Source: Alnus glutinosa
Taxonomy: Eukaryota > Streptophyta > Magnoliopsida > Fagales > Betulaceae
Direction of reading: 5' to 3'
DNA length: 64,000 nt
Assembly (NCBI RefSeq): GCF_958979055.1
Contig: NC_084886.1
Coordinates: 45,897,154 to 45,961,153, forward strand
This document shows positions 11,601 through 23,165 of this stretch, piece after piece. The position numbers and the translations under genes are program-made. The notes under the pieces are model-generated. The model worked only from the letters and a program-made list of their open reading frames with translations. It ran no database searches and was not told the DNA's origin. Position 1 is the stretch's first letter, and each line of letters opens with the position of its first letter.

Positions 11601-13120
11601 GTATATTTGTTCCGAGATGCTTATTCTTTTTTACTAGAAACTTTCAGTTTAATATTCTCTCTCTCCGAGTGCTTGAATTTTGATTATAGTTTACAAATTT
11701 GTTATCTTGGGATATTGGGACTAGTTTTAGGATCAAGCCTAGCTCTAATTGCAAGATTGAAAAATCAAAATCCATTTGTTTCTTTCACATCATAATACTC
11801 TAGGGGTTGTTACGAGCATTGAAGCATACTTGGTGTACACATATTTACTATGAAAGTTGCCAGTGGGTATTTGAGATGGGAGAGCACTCGGCATTCACAA
11901 AGGATATTGGCGGAATGGATCAAAGCAAATTTTATGGGGAGAGAGAACACCGGGGAAGGAACAAAAGGACCTTTAAGGCATAAGATTAGAAGGCATACTT
12001 TGATAAAAGAAAGCAAAAGTTGTGGTATTGAAGAAGGCCATTGTGGTGTTGAAGGAGGTCATTATAAAAGGAAAAAATTGCCTCTTTTCAGGAAAAAATA
12101 TCATGGTATGTGAAAGAGATCCGCAGATATGCTCTTTCAAAATTAGCTTTAGATTTTTATATACGGTAGTGGAGCTGTCTCGGTTGATTTTGCTGCTTTT
12201 AAAACCAATTACGAAGATTGTAGCTACTCTTGCACCTGTCGGTAGCTGTACTCAATTATGTTTTGGCTATATCAGATAAAATGTCTAATTTGCACTGGCA
12301 GCTTCTTTTTATTATCAAAAGGCATTGCCTCCTTTCGTTCTGAAAGATTGAAATACAGTAGTAGTATGAGCTTTTTATGATCATTCACTTGTATCTGTTT
12401 CCCTTATGAGCGTAAGCAAGTTGTGCTTACACTAGAAGTTATGAACTTAAAGAATATGGGAGCCTGAATTGATTTTGGAATTTTAGGCAGGTTTTGACAA
12501 CAATTTGATTGGAATTACAGGCCTATGGCTGCATTATGCACTGTAATATGCAGTAGTATTTGCTCAATGAAATTCAAAATGATCATCAAACTAGAGCTAC
12601 AAATCTGCATAGCAAACAACACTTGAATATTATTGAAAAATTTGGACAACAAGCCACTATTTTGGTTTTTCATCCCTTTTTATATTAATAAATTAGTTAT
12701 CTAGAATATCTTTAGGTGGACCTGTCTAAATTCCTCACTATTGGCTTAGCAATGGTCTTAAAAACGCACATGCAGTATGAGTCATCACCTACCTCAAATC
12801 TAGCATGACTAGAAAACTCTCCCCATCCACTAGGTGGTGGCCTATGATCATTACCTGATATTTCTAGCTTTTCACGATTTTCTTACTCTTTTTTCTTATT
12901 CTGGTTAGGTGTTTCTCTTGTATACATTTTGTCTACTTAGGTCGCGTCCTTACCCTTTTTAATGAAATCTGTCTACTAATCCAATATATATATATAGTTT
13001 TTTCTATTAATGGCGTAGAGCTAAGTTGGACCGAGAGGTAGCAACTGTAAAGTAGTTTCCTTAGGGCTCACTTTTAATATGTGTCACTAGAGCCAGGATA
13101 GGCAGGGCGCCTTTAGTAGA
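11601..13120. other. Non-coding sequence within the RPB8 copy
   Basis: An open frame at 11850-12113 has no recognised family. The stretch 12880-12990 resembles the 3' end of plant LINE copies (TTCTCTTGTATACATTTTGT and a following tail). No gene can be supported. Confidence 0.4.
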
Positions 13121-13129
13121 TACTTTCGG

Positions 13130-13375
13130 GTGGCGACCCATTATCCTTTGAATAGAAGGTGTTGTACTGGGTTTATTTCTTTACAAAAAGTTGCTTTTGT
13201 CACTTTTTTAATAGTTTTTCTGCTTGACTCTACATTAGCTAGGAACATTCTAGTTTTGGTTAAGCTGAATGGGTGTATTCCTTTGAATAGAAGGTGTTGT
13301 ACAGTTGTACTGGGTTTATTTCTTTACAAAAAGTTGCTGAATGGGTGTATTCCTTTAATGCTTTTTCTTTTTTAG
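13130..13375. repeat. Imperfect direct repeat, about 137-bp spacing
   Basis: The block CCTTTGAATAGAAGGTGTTG followed by TTTCTTTACAAAAAGTTGCT occurs at about 13147-13196 and again at about 13282-13338. The second copy has a small insertion, and a shorter third piece follows. Confidence 0.75.
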
Positions 13376-14064
13376 TAGAAAACAAAAGGCTTGGGCAAAA
13401 AGCGTTCCTAAACAAAGCCATCTTGTAATTGGTTAAGTAATTGAATCCTACATTTGATAATATAATTACAATGTTAATTGAAAGAGAAAGATGCAATGTT
13501 TTCAAGCCAACTTTGTTTTCATAGAAAGAGAAAGACGCAATGTTAATTGACTAACCCATTTTTGAGTAAAGGCTTTAATGGTGATGAGGCAATTGTGTGT
13601 GTTGTTGGCTCCTGTCGTTGCACAAGGAAACCTCTGTCTTTGTTCCACTCATGGTTGAGTAAAAAAAGCTCTAATGGTGAGTATTACACATGGTGGTGAC
13701 ATTTGACACTTGGATTCTTAAGAAAAGGCTTCCATTCAAGGGGAAGACTAATCAAAATGTTGTTTGATGTTGTATGGTAGAATGCTCATATGTGCAGGCA
13801 GAGATGTGTTGGAATATTTACTTGTGAATGTATGGTTCGCCAAATGATCGAGTTTCATATTGGGACAAGAATGAATGGGTGATATAATATTATTTGTTCC
13901 AAAGCCATTGGCTCAAGCTTTGGGTTAAAAGGTGTTGTCGCAAAGTGTTGTATCAGGTCCTCACAAACAAGCTCCTCAAGGTGCTAATTAATAGTTCAAG
14001 TCTCTCAAACTCAAAACCTAACATCGATTGCCCCATTAGGTCTGCTAATATATAATGAAATAAC
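13376..14064. other. Non-coding, possibly older LINE sequence
   Basis: No open frame is recognised. It borders the LINE fragment below and may be a decayed part of the same element. Confidence 0.3.
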
Positions 14065-14860
14065 AATTATGTGGAATATTTTGTTTTCTCGCACATTTCA
14101 TGATTGGGAGGTGGAAGCGATTAGTAGATTTTTTGAGATGTTGTACACTCTTAAAGTTAGAAGTGAGGGAGATGGTAAAATTCCAGCGTGAAAGAAATCA
14201 TTTGAGGTAAAGTCTTACTATAAGGTTTTATCTAGTCCTATTCGTCTTCATTTCCGTGGAAAAGTATTTGGAAAGTTAAGGTCCCCTAGAGAGTGGCTTT
14301 CTTTGTGTGGACGACAACTTTAGGGAAAATCTTAACTTTGGATAATTTACGAAAGATAAACATTATTGTGATGGAGTGATGCTTTATGTGTAAGATTTCT
14401 GGAGAGTCCATTGACCACTTGTTTTTGCATTGTATGGTGGCTACAGAATTGTGGAAGACGATTCTGTAAATGTTTGGGGTGGAGTGGGTAATGCCACGGT
14501 CGGTGAAAGATATGTTGGGAAGTTGGAGGGGGCAAAAGGGTAATCAGACATTGATATCGATTTGGCGCATGGCTCCATTGTGTTTGATGTGGCGTGTATG
14601 GAGGGAACGAAATGCACGTTGTTTTGAAGATTGTGAGACTGATTTGATGCATTTGAAAAGAATGATGCTACAAACGTTGTTTATGTGGAGAAAGAAATTT
14701 CAGTTTATGCATGAGTGTTCTTATTTTGAATTTATAGATAGATGCTCTCTTTTTTCTTTGAATTAGGGGCTTCATGTATCCGTCTTGTGTACTATGAGTT
14801 GCGCCCCTTTGCGTCTTTTGAATATACTTTACTTATCAAAATAAAAATAAAAAATCTATT
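14065..14860 (+). mobile_element. LINE fragment: zf-RVT-type C-terminus of ORF2
   Basis: Translation in shifting frames gives a typical plant L1-like C-terminal region: WNILFSRTFHDWEVEAI near the start, VAFFVWTTTLGKILTLDNL, then WCFMCKISGESIDHLFLHC, which is the cysteine-histidine pattern of the zf-RVT domain. The open frame 14470-14766 continues with GSWRGQKGNQ and WRVWRERNARCFED. The 3' end is followed by a tail-like stretch (ACTTATCAAAATAAAAATAA). It is 5'-truncated and frameshifted, as expected for an old copy. Confidence 0.75.
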
Positions 14861-14880
14861 CGCCCCATGACAGTTTTATC

Positions 14881-15780
14881 TAGGGGTGGGCATGGGGCGG
14901 GGTGGGGCGGGTTTCGGCATTTTTTGGCCCCGCCCCGCACCTTTGTGGGTTGGAAATTTCCAACCCGCAAACCACACTTTATAAAGAGTAACCGTGCGGT
15001 GCGGTTCACTGCGGGGTGGGGATTGCGGGGCGGGGCGGGTATTTTGAGTGGCATTTACGTAATTTTGATTTTATTTTGTAAAAAATAAAAAATTCAAAAA
15101 AAATACTAGTTTTTTAAATAAAAAATTAAATTCATATTTCCATTCAAGAACATTTTCCATGGATTAGCCTTTTAAACTAAAAGCCCTATTAATTATAAGA
15201 TAAAATTCTAAGAAACATGATTTTTATTTTCTCCCATCAACAAAGCATAATGAAAAATGACAAGAATAAAAAGCTATAATATTTCACTATTCCATGTCAT
15301 CAATTTTCTTGTCTTTTCCAGAAGTAATGAAACGATTATTTCAAATAACAATACAATAAAAATGTGTACACTTTAACATCCCATAAAATTGAACCATAAA
15401 AATTGTATTTCTCACACAATGAAATGAGTCCACTAGTTAATAAATAACTAAACATGAAAAAATATAACAGTCCATTGGTTAGTAAACATGCAAAAATATA
15501 AAAGTGAACCAAAACAATTAAAACAAAAGGAATGAGTGAATGAATAGACGATTAGGTTTTCTTTCTTTCCCCTTTTTTTTTTTTTTTTTTTTTTTCTCCT
15601 TCTTTGTGCGGGGCAGGGCGGGGCGGGGTGGGGACCCGCGTTTTTTAAAAGTCTAAACCCGCAACCCGCCCCGCCCCGCATAAATTTCTCAAATTAGGAT
15701 TCTAACCCGCAAAAAATTTTGAAAATCCGGTATTCTGCGGGGCGGGGTGGGGCGGGTGCTGCGGGTTTTGCACACCCCTA
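14881..15780. mobile_element. Complete non-autonomous hAT element, 900 bp
   Basis: It starts TAGGGGTGGGCA and ends TGCACACCCCTA and is flanked by a perfect 8-bp target duplication, GTTTTATC, at 14873-14880 and 15781-15788. Terminal inverted repeats of the TAGGGGTG type with 8-bp duplications define hAT elements. Both subterminal regions are strongly GC-rich (GGGGCGGGG motifs), whereas the middle is AT-rich. There is no transposase frame. Confidence 0.9.
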
Positions 15781-15788
15781 GTTTTATC

Positions 15789-16731
15789 TACCTTGCAAAA
15801 GGCTATACTTGCCATAATAGTAATTTTGAGTTTTATCTGGACAGAAGCTTTAAATCTTCATTTGTATAGTTTTCATGATTTTCTCGACTTGTTCTCCATT
15901 TCTAGCTAGATATTTCTCATGTATACTCCTTGTGTACTTGAGTTGCACCTTTTACACTTTTAAGGATATTTCATTATTTACTTATATGTATATTCATCTT
16001 GTGGGGTTTATACCAAAGTTTTTTATTACAAGTCTTACATGCTTTTGGAAGTCATTATGCATGAGAGATGTAGGGTTTAATAGGATTGAAGCAGTTCTAG
16101 TTTGAGTCATTAGCATTAGAATTGTTTTTATGTGAGTGGTAAAACTGTAAATTTCAGGAAGTCCTGCCCAGAATTTTATGTGGTCTATTTAGGGTTATCT
16201 TCTCAACTAGGCTTGGTCTAGGGTTTTCTAGTAGTTTCCATGAATCAGCAGGTATGTCTTCGTGTTTCATGTTTGCCAATTGGGTGTTTCTTAAGTGGGT
16301 TTCAAAATTGGAGCGTAGTAGTCCCATTAGAATATGGAAAAGTTAATTATGTCTCATACGACGTCAAATTAGAGTGTTCAGTTGGAGAAATAGTTGCCTG
16401 CTGTCTACCTCTTTCTCTCTCCCCCTCTCCCGGCCCCAATCTTGTTTTGAGACAATTTGACTCCGAACTGGCCCTTAGACGTCAAATTGAGTCAATTTCT
16501 GTTTTGCTGTCTAAGAATTGCTTCTCATTAAACCTTTAAAACAGTCTCGACAACCCTATTCTACCAATTGTGCATCACCTTAAACAATGAAGTTCCATTC
16601 CACCTACGCAAGACACCCCAATGACTTTGAGTTTACTAGGCTCTCTCGCATCATTGGGGCTATTCTGTTTTCAGCCCTAGAACCAAAAATTTTGCAGCTA
16701 TTTTTTAATGGTTAAATCTTCTTTTATCTGG
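15789..16731. other. Non-coding, with LINE-tail-like stretch
   Basis: At 15885-15985 a segment (TTTCTCATGTATACTCCTTG and on) resembles the LINE 3' ends at 12.9 and 14.8 kb. The remaining short open frames, including 16240-16539, are not recognised. Confidence 0.35.
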
Positions 16732-16736
16732 TCTAA

Positions 16737-16862
16737 TGTAACAGATATATTAGTTAATGGGCCGCCTTAGTAGTTTAATGGGCCTTGGGCCTTATTAGTT
16801 AGTGGCCTTTAGGTGGGTCTATATAAACAATACCAGTTAAGTGTTTTAATATATCTGTTACA
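16737..16862. mobile_element. 126-bp element with 16-bp perfect inverted ends
   Basis: The ends are TGTAACAGATATATTA and its exact reverse complement. Both sides carry TCTAA (16732-16736 and 16863-16867), a 5-bp duplication. TG...CA ends, a 5-bp duplication and an internal TATATAAA fit a solo LTR of a very small LTR element. The long inverted ends would also suit a small TIR element. Confidence 0.7.
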
Positions 16863-17398
16863 TCTAATGACCCAATCACGATGAATTGTTACATTCTCTG
16901 ATCTTTACCAGCAAGTAAGCTGGCATCTGTAGTGCCTATGCATTTTTGAGTTTTTACGGTTTCTTGTAGGTTCAATGATAAAAGCTTCAGTGAGCCATGT
17001 TCAATTATAATAAGAATACTATGTGAAGGATGATATACAAAAATAATCTTTTATTCCATGCTTTCTAGACTTCAGTTCTTGGCTGTTGGCATTTTCAAAT
17101 CATTAAGGCTCTTAATAATGAATTTTAATCTTTTCCCAGGGCAATCGGCAGTCACTTGCAGACAGATTTGATTACGTCATGTACGGGAAACTGTATAGAA
17201 TTTCCGATTGGTTCAGGACGTGGAACTAAAGCGTATGTATAACTACTTTTCAGGCATTAATTCTTTGTACGAGTCTTGGAGTCTCTTATACATGTTTACT
17301 GTTGATGACTAAGGAAAAATGCAAATAATAATTAATCTTTATAGTTGCTGTTGATTCAAAAGTATAGCTCACCTAAGCGTGCATAATCCAATTAAAAG

Positions 17399-17562
17399 GT
17401 ATAATATCCCCAAATGATTATAGGAGTTGAGTCTGATTTGGACTATATATCCATGCAGTATGGATGGTTTGAAACTGTTCTGTATAATATCCCCAAATGA
17501 TTGTAGGAGTTGAGTCTGATGTGGACTATCCATGCAGTATGGATGGTTTGAAACTGTTCTGT
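17399..17562. repeat. Tandem duplication, 83-bp period, two units
   Basis: The unit starting GTATAATATCCCCAAATGAT occurs at 17399 and 17482 and differs by a few bases and a 4-bp gap. It lies in the last intron of the RPB8 copy. Confidence 0.9.
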
Positions 17563-17920
17563 TCTAGCAATTACTGTGGACAATGTTGTTCAAAGGGTGC
17601 CTAGGCACAATTCAGCCCAAAGTTTGGTGAGCTCAGTTGTGGTGCCTTAAGGTGCTCCAAGTGTTTCTTCTTTTTCTTTAACTAAAGGTGCAGAAAAGTG
17701 TGTACAGATATACAAAGTTTTCCACTAAATAAATTGACCAGAGGTATGCTGGCATTGCAGTAATCTATTTTAGTAAACCTTTACATCGGGTTCTACTTTT
17801 GCCTTCGGGGACATAAATATTTCGTTTGGTGGGCTTCTGATGATGCTGAAGGGTGGTCCATCTCATTGCAACAAGTTTGAACTTGATCAGAGGCTGTATA
17901 TCCTCCTGAGGAAGGTGTAA

Positions 17921-18688
17921 AGCTCTTATTAGATCGAAATTTTGTTAACTTAATAACCCTTCCCGTTATGGAAGCTTTGTCTTTACTTTGCCAAACTCCT
18001 AATTGTGTACATTGATATGTGATGATATGAACAGCTTTCAGTGTGTTGTTGCTAATGAAACTGGCTTGAGAAATATGCAGTTCTATTGATAGCTGGAAAT
18101 TCCCTTTCTTTTCTCTATTTTGGTTTAAGCAAAATAGGTTGGAGGGGATGGTGGCACCCCCTGCCCGGAACCCTTGGTCTGCATATCTTCATTTTTTTTT
18201 TCTCCTCTCCATCAAGTTTGTGCTTCCATCATGCTACATATCACACATCGTACAAAAATGGTGTGGCAAGGTCTAATAGCCGTTGGTTTAGTAGAATTTG
18301 TTTTCTCTAATTCTATTTTTATTCAATTAGTTTAGTTAATTTATATTTAGTTTACCATCTCTCTATTGCTCTACTTTTTAGTGGAAAAACAACAAAATCA
18401 ATTTAATTTACTTCTCTGCACAATAATAAGAATTTTATTTAGTATCTACCACCTTTGGGATGCATATCTTCATTTTTTTTCTCCTCTCCATCAAGTTTGT
18501 GCTTTTATCATGTTACATATCAAACAAACATCCTACAAAAATAGTGTTGCAAGATCTAATAGTTGTTGGGATTTTATTTATTTTTTATTATTTTTTTTTA
18601 ATAAGGACCGATTCAAAGGCTATTAGACCATGTTAGGTCAGTTTTATAAGATATTTGTTGGATGTTTGTGTTATGTTTGTGTCTTTTT
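17921..18688. other. Non-coding, with a diverged direct repeat
   Basis: About 110 bases starting GCATATCTTCATTTTTTTT and containing CCTCTCCATCAAGTTTGTGC occur at about 18180-18290 and again at about 18461-18570. No gene is seen. Confidence 0.6.
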
Positions 18689-19920
18689 CAGGGGCGACTG
18701 AGTTGGGAAAGAGGTTGTGTTCATCTTCTCCTGTGTTGTCGAACTCTAAGCTTTTCCAAAAATATTACCAAAAGGCTGGAGAAGCCAGAGAAGTGCATAT
18801 GGATGAGAATCTTTTTGCTGATTCTATGGAGGCTTTGAGGCCAGCTCAAGGGCCGGGGTTTCTATCTCTGCTTCCGAGTGATCCAGCCGAGAAAGCAGCT
18901 GTTGTGCTTCCAGTGCAGGATAAGGGTAAGCCTCCCTCTCCAATGATGGGTTTTCTTCGGCGAGGGTTTCTCAACCTGAATCGGTCATGCCTGCATCGAC
19001 TCTGGGTTCTCCTACCTCCATTATGGGAGAGGATTTCAGGGTGAATGGTTTGACCCAATTTCAAAAGTGGCCAGTAGGTTTTGGTCCGTCTGGGGAGGTG
19101 GTTGCGTGGGAACATGGTGACGAGGTATGGGATGGGGAGGTTTGTAACTTTCCTTACCCTTGTGTGTTTTATCTCCCGACTTGGCCTTGGATTGAGAGTT
19201 GGATAGTGATGAGGATATGAATCCGTCTTTGGCAATTTTGGAAGCCATTGAAGAAGACTTCCATCGAGGAGTTAAGACAATGCGTTCAGGGGTGACTGAG
19301 TTGGGAAAGAGGTTGTGTTCCTCTTCTCCTGTGTTGTCGACCTCTAAGCCGTTCCTAAAATATTACCAGAAGGATAGGAAAGCTAGAGAAGTGCATATGG
19401 ATGAGAATCTTTTTGCTGATTTTATGGAAGCTTTGAGGCCAGCTCAAGGGCCGGGGTTTCTATCTCTGCTTCTTTGTGATGCAGCCAAGAAAGCAGCTGT
19501 TGTACTTCCAGTGCAGGATAAGGGTAAGCCTCCCTCTCCAGTGAGGGGTTTTCTTCGGCAAGGGCTTCTCAACCCGAGCCTGATTGTCACACATAAAGTG
19601 TCGGTCGTGCCTGCGTCGACTCTGGGTTCTCCTACCGCCATTAAGGGAGAGAATTTCAAGGTGAATGGTTTGACCCAATCTCAAAAGTGGCCAATAAGTT
19701 TTGGTCCGTCTGGGGAGGTGGTTGCGTGGGAACATGGTGACGAGGTATGGGATGGGGAGGTTAGTGACTCTCCTTACCCTTGGGTGTTTTATATCCCGAA
19801 TTGGCCTTGGATTGAGAGTTGGATAGTGATGAGGATAAAGACCAAAGGTAGGAGGGAAGTTTTAAATCTGGTAAGCTCCATCAACTAAGGTGATTCTAGC
19901 GCGTCCTCCAGGCGTAGGAA
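18689..19920 (+). mobile_element. LINE ORF1-like segment, tandemly duplicated
   Basis: Two units start CAGGGG(C/T)GACTGAGTTGG at 18689 and 19287 and each runs to GTTGGATAGTGATGAGGATA (19198-19217 and 19818-19837). Both encode the same peptide (TELGKRLCSSSPVLS, VHMDENLFAD, RPAQGPGFLSLL), and the second has an extra 20-odd bases. The second continues into GRREVLNLVSSIN. The sequence DSDEDMNPSLAILEAIEEDF between them, together with that ending, resembles ORF1 C-termini of plant L1-like LINEs. The family call is from memory of such proteins and is moderate. Confidence 0.55.
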
Positions 19921-20635
19921 AGGTAAGGCGCACATAGTGTAGGGTTGGGGTCTTCTGATGGTTTTGGGCTTGAGGGCTTGGGTTTTTAAGGGTTGTTAGG
20001 TTTTCTTTCTTGTTGTAGGCTACTTTGATAGTTCCTATGTATACTTCCTGTGTTCTAATTCGAACTATAATATCTTAGTGGATTTAGATGCTTAAGGACT
20101 CAAATCCGCCCGTTAATTCTTCTACTGCTTAATCAAATGTGGGCCCTTTATTTTGAAACAAAAATTTAAGATTCACCTGGTTTTTAAGATTTACAATGAT
20201 ATGAAAATTTTGTTGAAACATCCAGTTTCAAAGTGGGAATGGTCATTGTTCCAAACAATTCAAGTTTCTTGTGAACTTAGATTCCACCATCAGAACAGTC
20301 TGGCCCAAATACTATGTTCTATTTAGTCGTAGGTTACAAGTATGATAGGTGGCTTGGTTAAGTTAGGTCATGTGTTGATGTCAAACCAAACCCACTTGTA
20401 CTTAATTTAGTCTCTGTCTGCTTATTTTAGCTTTTTATTGTGCTCTGAGTCCCGTGCATTGCCATCTCAGATGTTCTTGTTTGTTACCCTGTAGTACTCA
20501 TTTGATTTGGTTGGCTTTTCAGTTGAGTGATTTACACTCATAGCTCAGGTTCTTATAATGTGAATTCTTGTCTTATGAGAATATTTTGTTTTAGTATTGG
20601 GTTGCCATCATCAATTAATATCATATGTTTTGCAG
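19921..20635. other. Non-coding stretch
   Basis: The first 200 bases may be LINE 3' sequence. No supported gene. Confidence 0.35.
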
Positions 20636-20850
20636 ACTGGGAAATGACGAGTCGACAGCCCAATCGACATCTGGCATTTTCATGTGTGCTGTATGCCAAG
20701 TTGACCTTGCTCCAAGTGAGGGCATCTCTGTTCATGCTGGAGGCATCTTCTCCACCAGCTCAACGCCCTGGCAAGGGCCTTTGTGCTGATTGTCGCAATA
20801 AGAAGGACGCAATGGAAGGAAAACGCCCCAGTGGAGTTAAAGTGGCGTAG
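20636..20850 (+). pseudogene. Exon of a small CxxC...CxxC protein, frameshifted
   Basis: After a TTTTGCAG acceptor the reading is SGIFMCAVCQVDLAPSEGIS, then VHAGGIFSTSSTPWQGPLC. About two bases are missing near 20782-20790, and the frame moves to CADCRNKKDAMEGKRPSGVK and a TAG at 20848-20850. Two CxxC pairs suggest a small zinc-binding protein. I recall conserved plant proteins with this layout but cannot name one. The upstream exons are not identified. The internal frameshift marks it as broken. Confidence 0.55.
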
Positions 20851-22243
20851 CTCCTATATTGTTTACCCTATTGTTTACCTTTTAATTCTTTTTTTTTTTG
20901 GTTGAAATCTCCATTTTCGTAGGCCAGCAATTGTTTGAATCTTGCTTCGATGTTGCATCAAATGTATATGTAGCATTCTAGTAATAGAAGTTTTAAGGTG
21001 CAACTGGATTGAGTAACAGTATGGCTTGACTGGAAACCAACTCTTTCATTGAATCTCCATCGAGTTCTTACTAAAATCCTATAACTTAAGGTTGCTAATG
21101 AAGATCTTTAGCAGTATCTAAAGATCTAGAATTACTACTTTGAAATGCAGGATTTATCTTATGGATTAACATATAGCAGATAATGAGAAGAAAGTTTAGA
21201 GACGAACTGTAAATATGAATTCAATTCCTGAAAAAGGACCGTCCATACAGTAGAAGGTTGAAGATAGTTGAAGTTGTAACACTTTCAAAACATGGCCATG
21301 TATGAAATTGCCTTAAATTTCGACAGCCTTAGCCGTGGGGCAGATATTGAATACTATTGGAACTCGTCAAAGGCACATGGCTCCAGTCAACGAGTCAACT
21401 GCATCTGCTAAGTGGGTCGGCTCCATAAATTTTGAACCTAAAGAAACAAGTTTATTTAGTGTCATTTTTTTAAAAAATTTAAATATTAATTAAATTAAAT
21501 TTATTTAAATATTAAAATTTTTTTTTTCTTTAATATGTCAATTATAGCACTTTCTTCCATTTGAAAAATGTATTTTAAAACTTTTTTTTTTATATATATA
21601 ACTTATTAGATATAGAATGACTTATCACTTTATTCAAAGACATGAAATAATAAAATTAAAAAAAAAAATTGAAATAAGTTATATAAAAATTGATTTATTT
21701 GTAATAGAACATAATGCGAAAAAAATTTTTGGACATTGAAGACTCACCGATGATGTAATTCTATCTATTATGCACAATGCAAACAATGAGGACTTATGTA
21801 CTTTGAAAACTTTTTTATATTTTTTTAAACATTCAATTCAAATAAATGTTGGAGAAAAAATTATGCACATTGAACTAATTTCATGAATGTAAAAATTGAG
21901 CTTTTAAAAAGAGTAAATAAGTGAGACTATCGAATAATTTTATGGATGCCTTTTTTGAATGTGAATAATGAGACTTTCAATTTGTAATTATTTTTATTAT
22001 GATTGATGGCCTTAATTAGAAATTATTTATTAAATTTTTACCATATTAAAGTCTTAAAATTCATTGTGGAAATAATCTTTATTGTACAGTTATTAAGTGG
22101 TGGCCGGCCTTAATTAAATAGTATTTTACTAACTTTTTACTATATTATAACCTTAAAATATATTTTTAGCCTTAATTTATTTTTTCAAAAATATATATAT
22201 TTATTGTATAATTATTAGTTGGGGAATTTGACAACCGCCTAAG
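20851..22243. other. Non-coding; very AT-rich after 21450
   Basis: No open frame is supported. From about 21450 to 22210 the sequence is almost entirely A and T with short motifs of TTTAAATATTAAA type. Confidence 0.6.
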
Positions 22244-22369
22244 TTGTCCGGTCGTCTCGTGCTCGAGCTGCCAGAGTCAACTCCACTGATTTTATTTCCT
22301 CAATACCCTACGCTTTCCCCTGATTATGATCCTCTTCTTTATGCCCCTCCACAGTTTCAAGATCCACAA

Positions 22370-23165
22370 ATGAAACAGGCAAGCTTCCTGCTGCCCACCC
22401 TTGCATTACCCATTTCTCCGATGATAAGCCTCATGTGCGTCCTCTTCTTTTCCTTTCTTGCCACAAAATCCTTAGGTGCGGTCGTCGACCCACGCTTCCT
22501 AGCGTGCAGTGTCCCCAAAGCCTGTGGCGATGGCCAAAACATAAAATTCCCCTTCTACATCCAAGATACGCAGGAAAAGTACTATTGTGGCCAACGTGGA
22601 TTCCAGATCTCTTGCAACCAAAATGACCAACCCACTATCATCATGGGCGATATCAACTACACCATCCACAAAATTTTCTACCAAAACGAGACCCTTCGCG
22701 TCTCAAACGCTGCCTTTTCTAATTCAAACACCAGTTGTTTTCCTTCAATAAAAAACATACCCTCTTCTCTTGTCCGATTTGAGCTAGTGCCAAAACAAAG
22801 CAATCTAAGTCTGTTCTATAATTGCAGCAATTCTTCGCTGCTTCACAGTTATGATTTACAGTCTTATGCCGGTTGTGATGGGGAAAACGTTGTGGCCCTG
22901 TCTGAAGACGACCCGAAGCTGGGGAACGTATCAAAGGAGTGCACGACTCGGGTGGTAGCACCCGTTGAAGCTTACGGGGGTGAGAGTGATGGGATTAGAG
23001 GGGCCCTGGAAAATGGGTTTCGGCTGAAATGGAAGGCCTCCAACTGCAGCATTTGTGAGAATAGCGGAGGGTTTTGTGGGTTCGTGTTCGACGACGACAA
23101 CATTAACTACAGTAACCAGTGCTTCTGCGCCGATGGAGCTCATTATGTCGGCTGTAAAAATCCTG
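22370..23165 (+). CDS. LRK10L-1-type receptor ectodomain exon, orphan
   Basis: This is one exon encoding a signal peptide (MISLMCVLFFSFLA core), a GUB_WAK-type domain (CSVPKACGDGQNIKFPFYIQ onward) and a WAK_assoc end (NCSICENSGGFCGF). It ends at a phase-1 donor (AATCCTG/GTCAGT). The start is placed at the ATG at 22370; an in-frame ATG at 22244 is less likely because it precedes the signal peptide by 59 residues. The cysteine layout is that of the LRK10L-1 subtype and differs from copies 1 and 3. No matching kinase exon follows. The next exons downstream (24670 onward) belong to LRK10-like copy 2 and are in compatible phase. It could be an orphan exon, a secreted receptor-like protein, or the first exon of a chimera. 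Confidence 0.6.

Larger units (their letters stand above)
11528..17920 (+). pseudogene. RPB8-like RNA polymerase subunit, broken copy
   Basis: RPB8 is a small OB-fold subunit shared by RNA polymerases I, II and III. The first exon (11528-11600) encodes MVEFLFEDIF then RLDPDGKKFDK and ends at a phase-1 GT donor, as expected. A later exon (17140-17232) encodes SLADRFDYVMYGKLYRIS. The last segment (about 17811-17920) encodes [12 protein letters not shown], then [20 protein letters not shown] and a stop. The central exons, expected to encode the SRIEARSEQFDMY-type region and the TLNLDGTPDTGY-type loop, were not found in the 5.5 kb between the first two pieces. One extra T in GATTGGTTCAGG (about 17204) shifts the frame, and the last segment lacks an AG acceptor (CTTCGGGG). 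LINE and hAT insertions sit in the gap. These defects indicate a pseudogene with introns retained. Confidence 0.8.
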
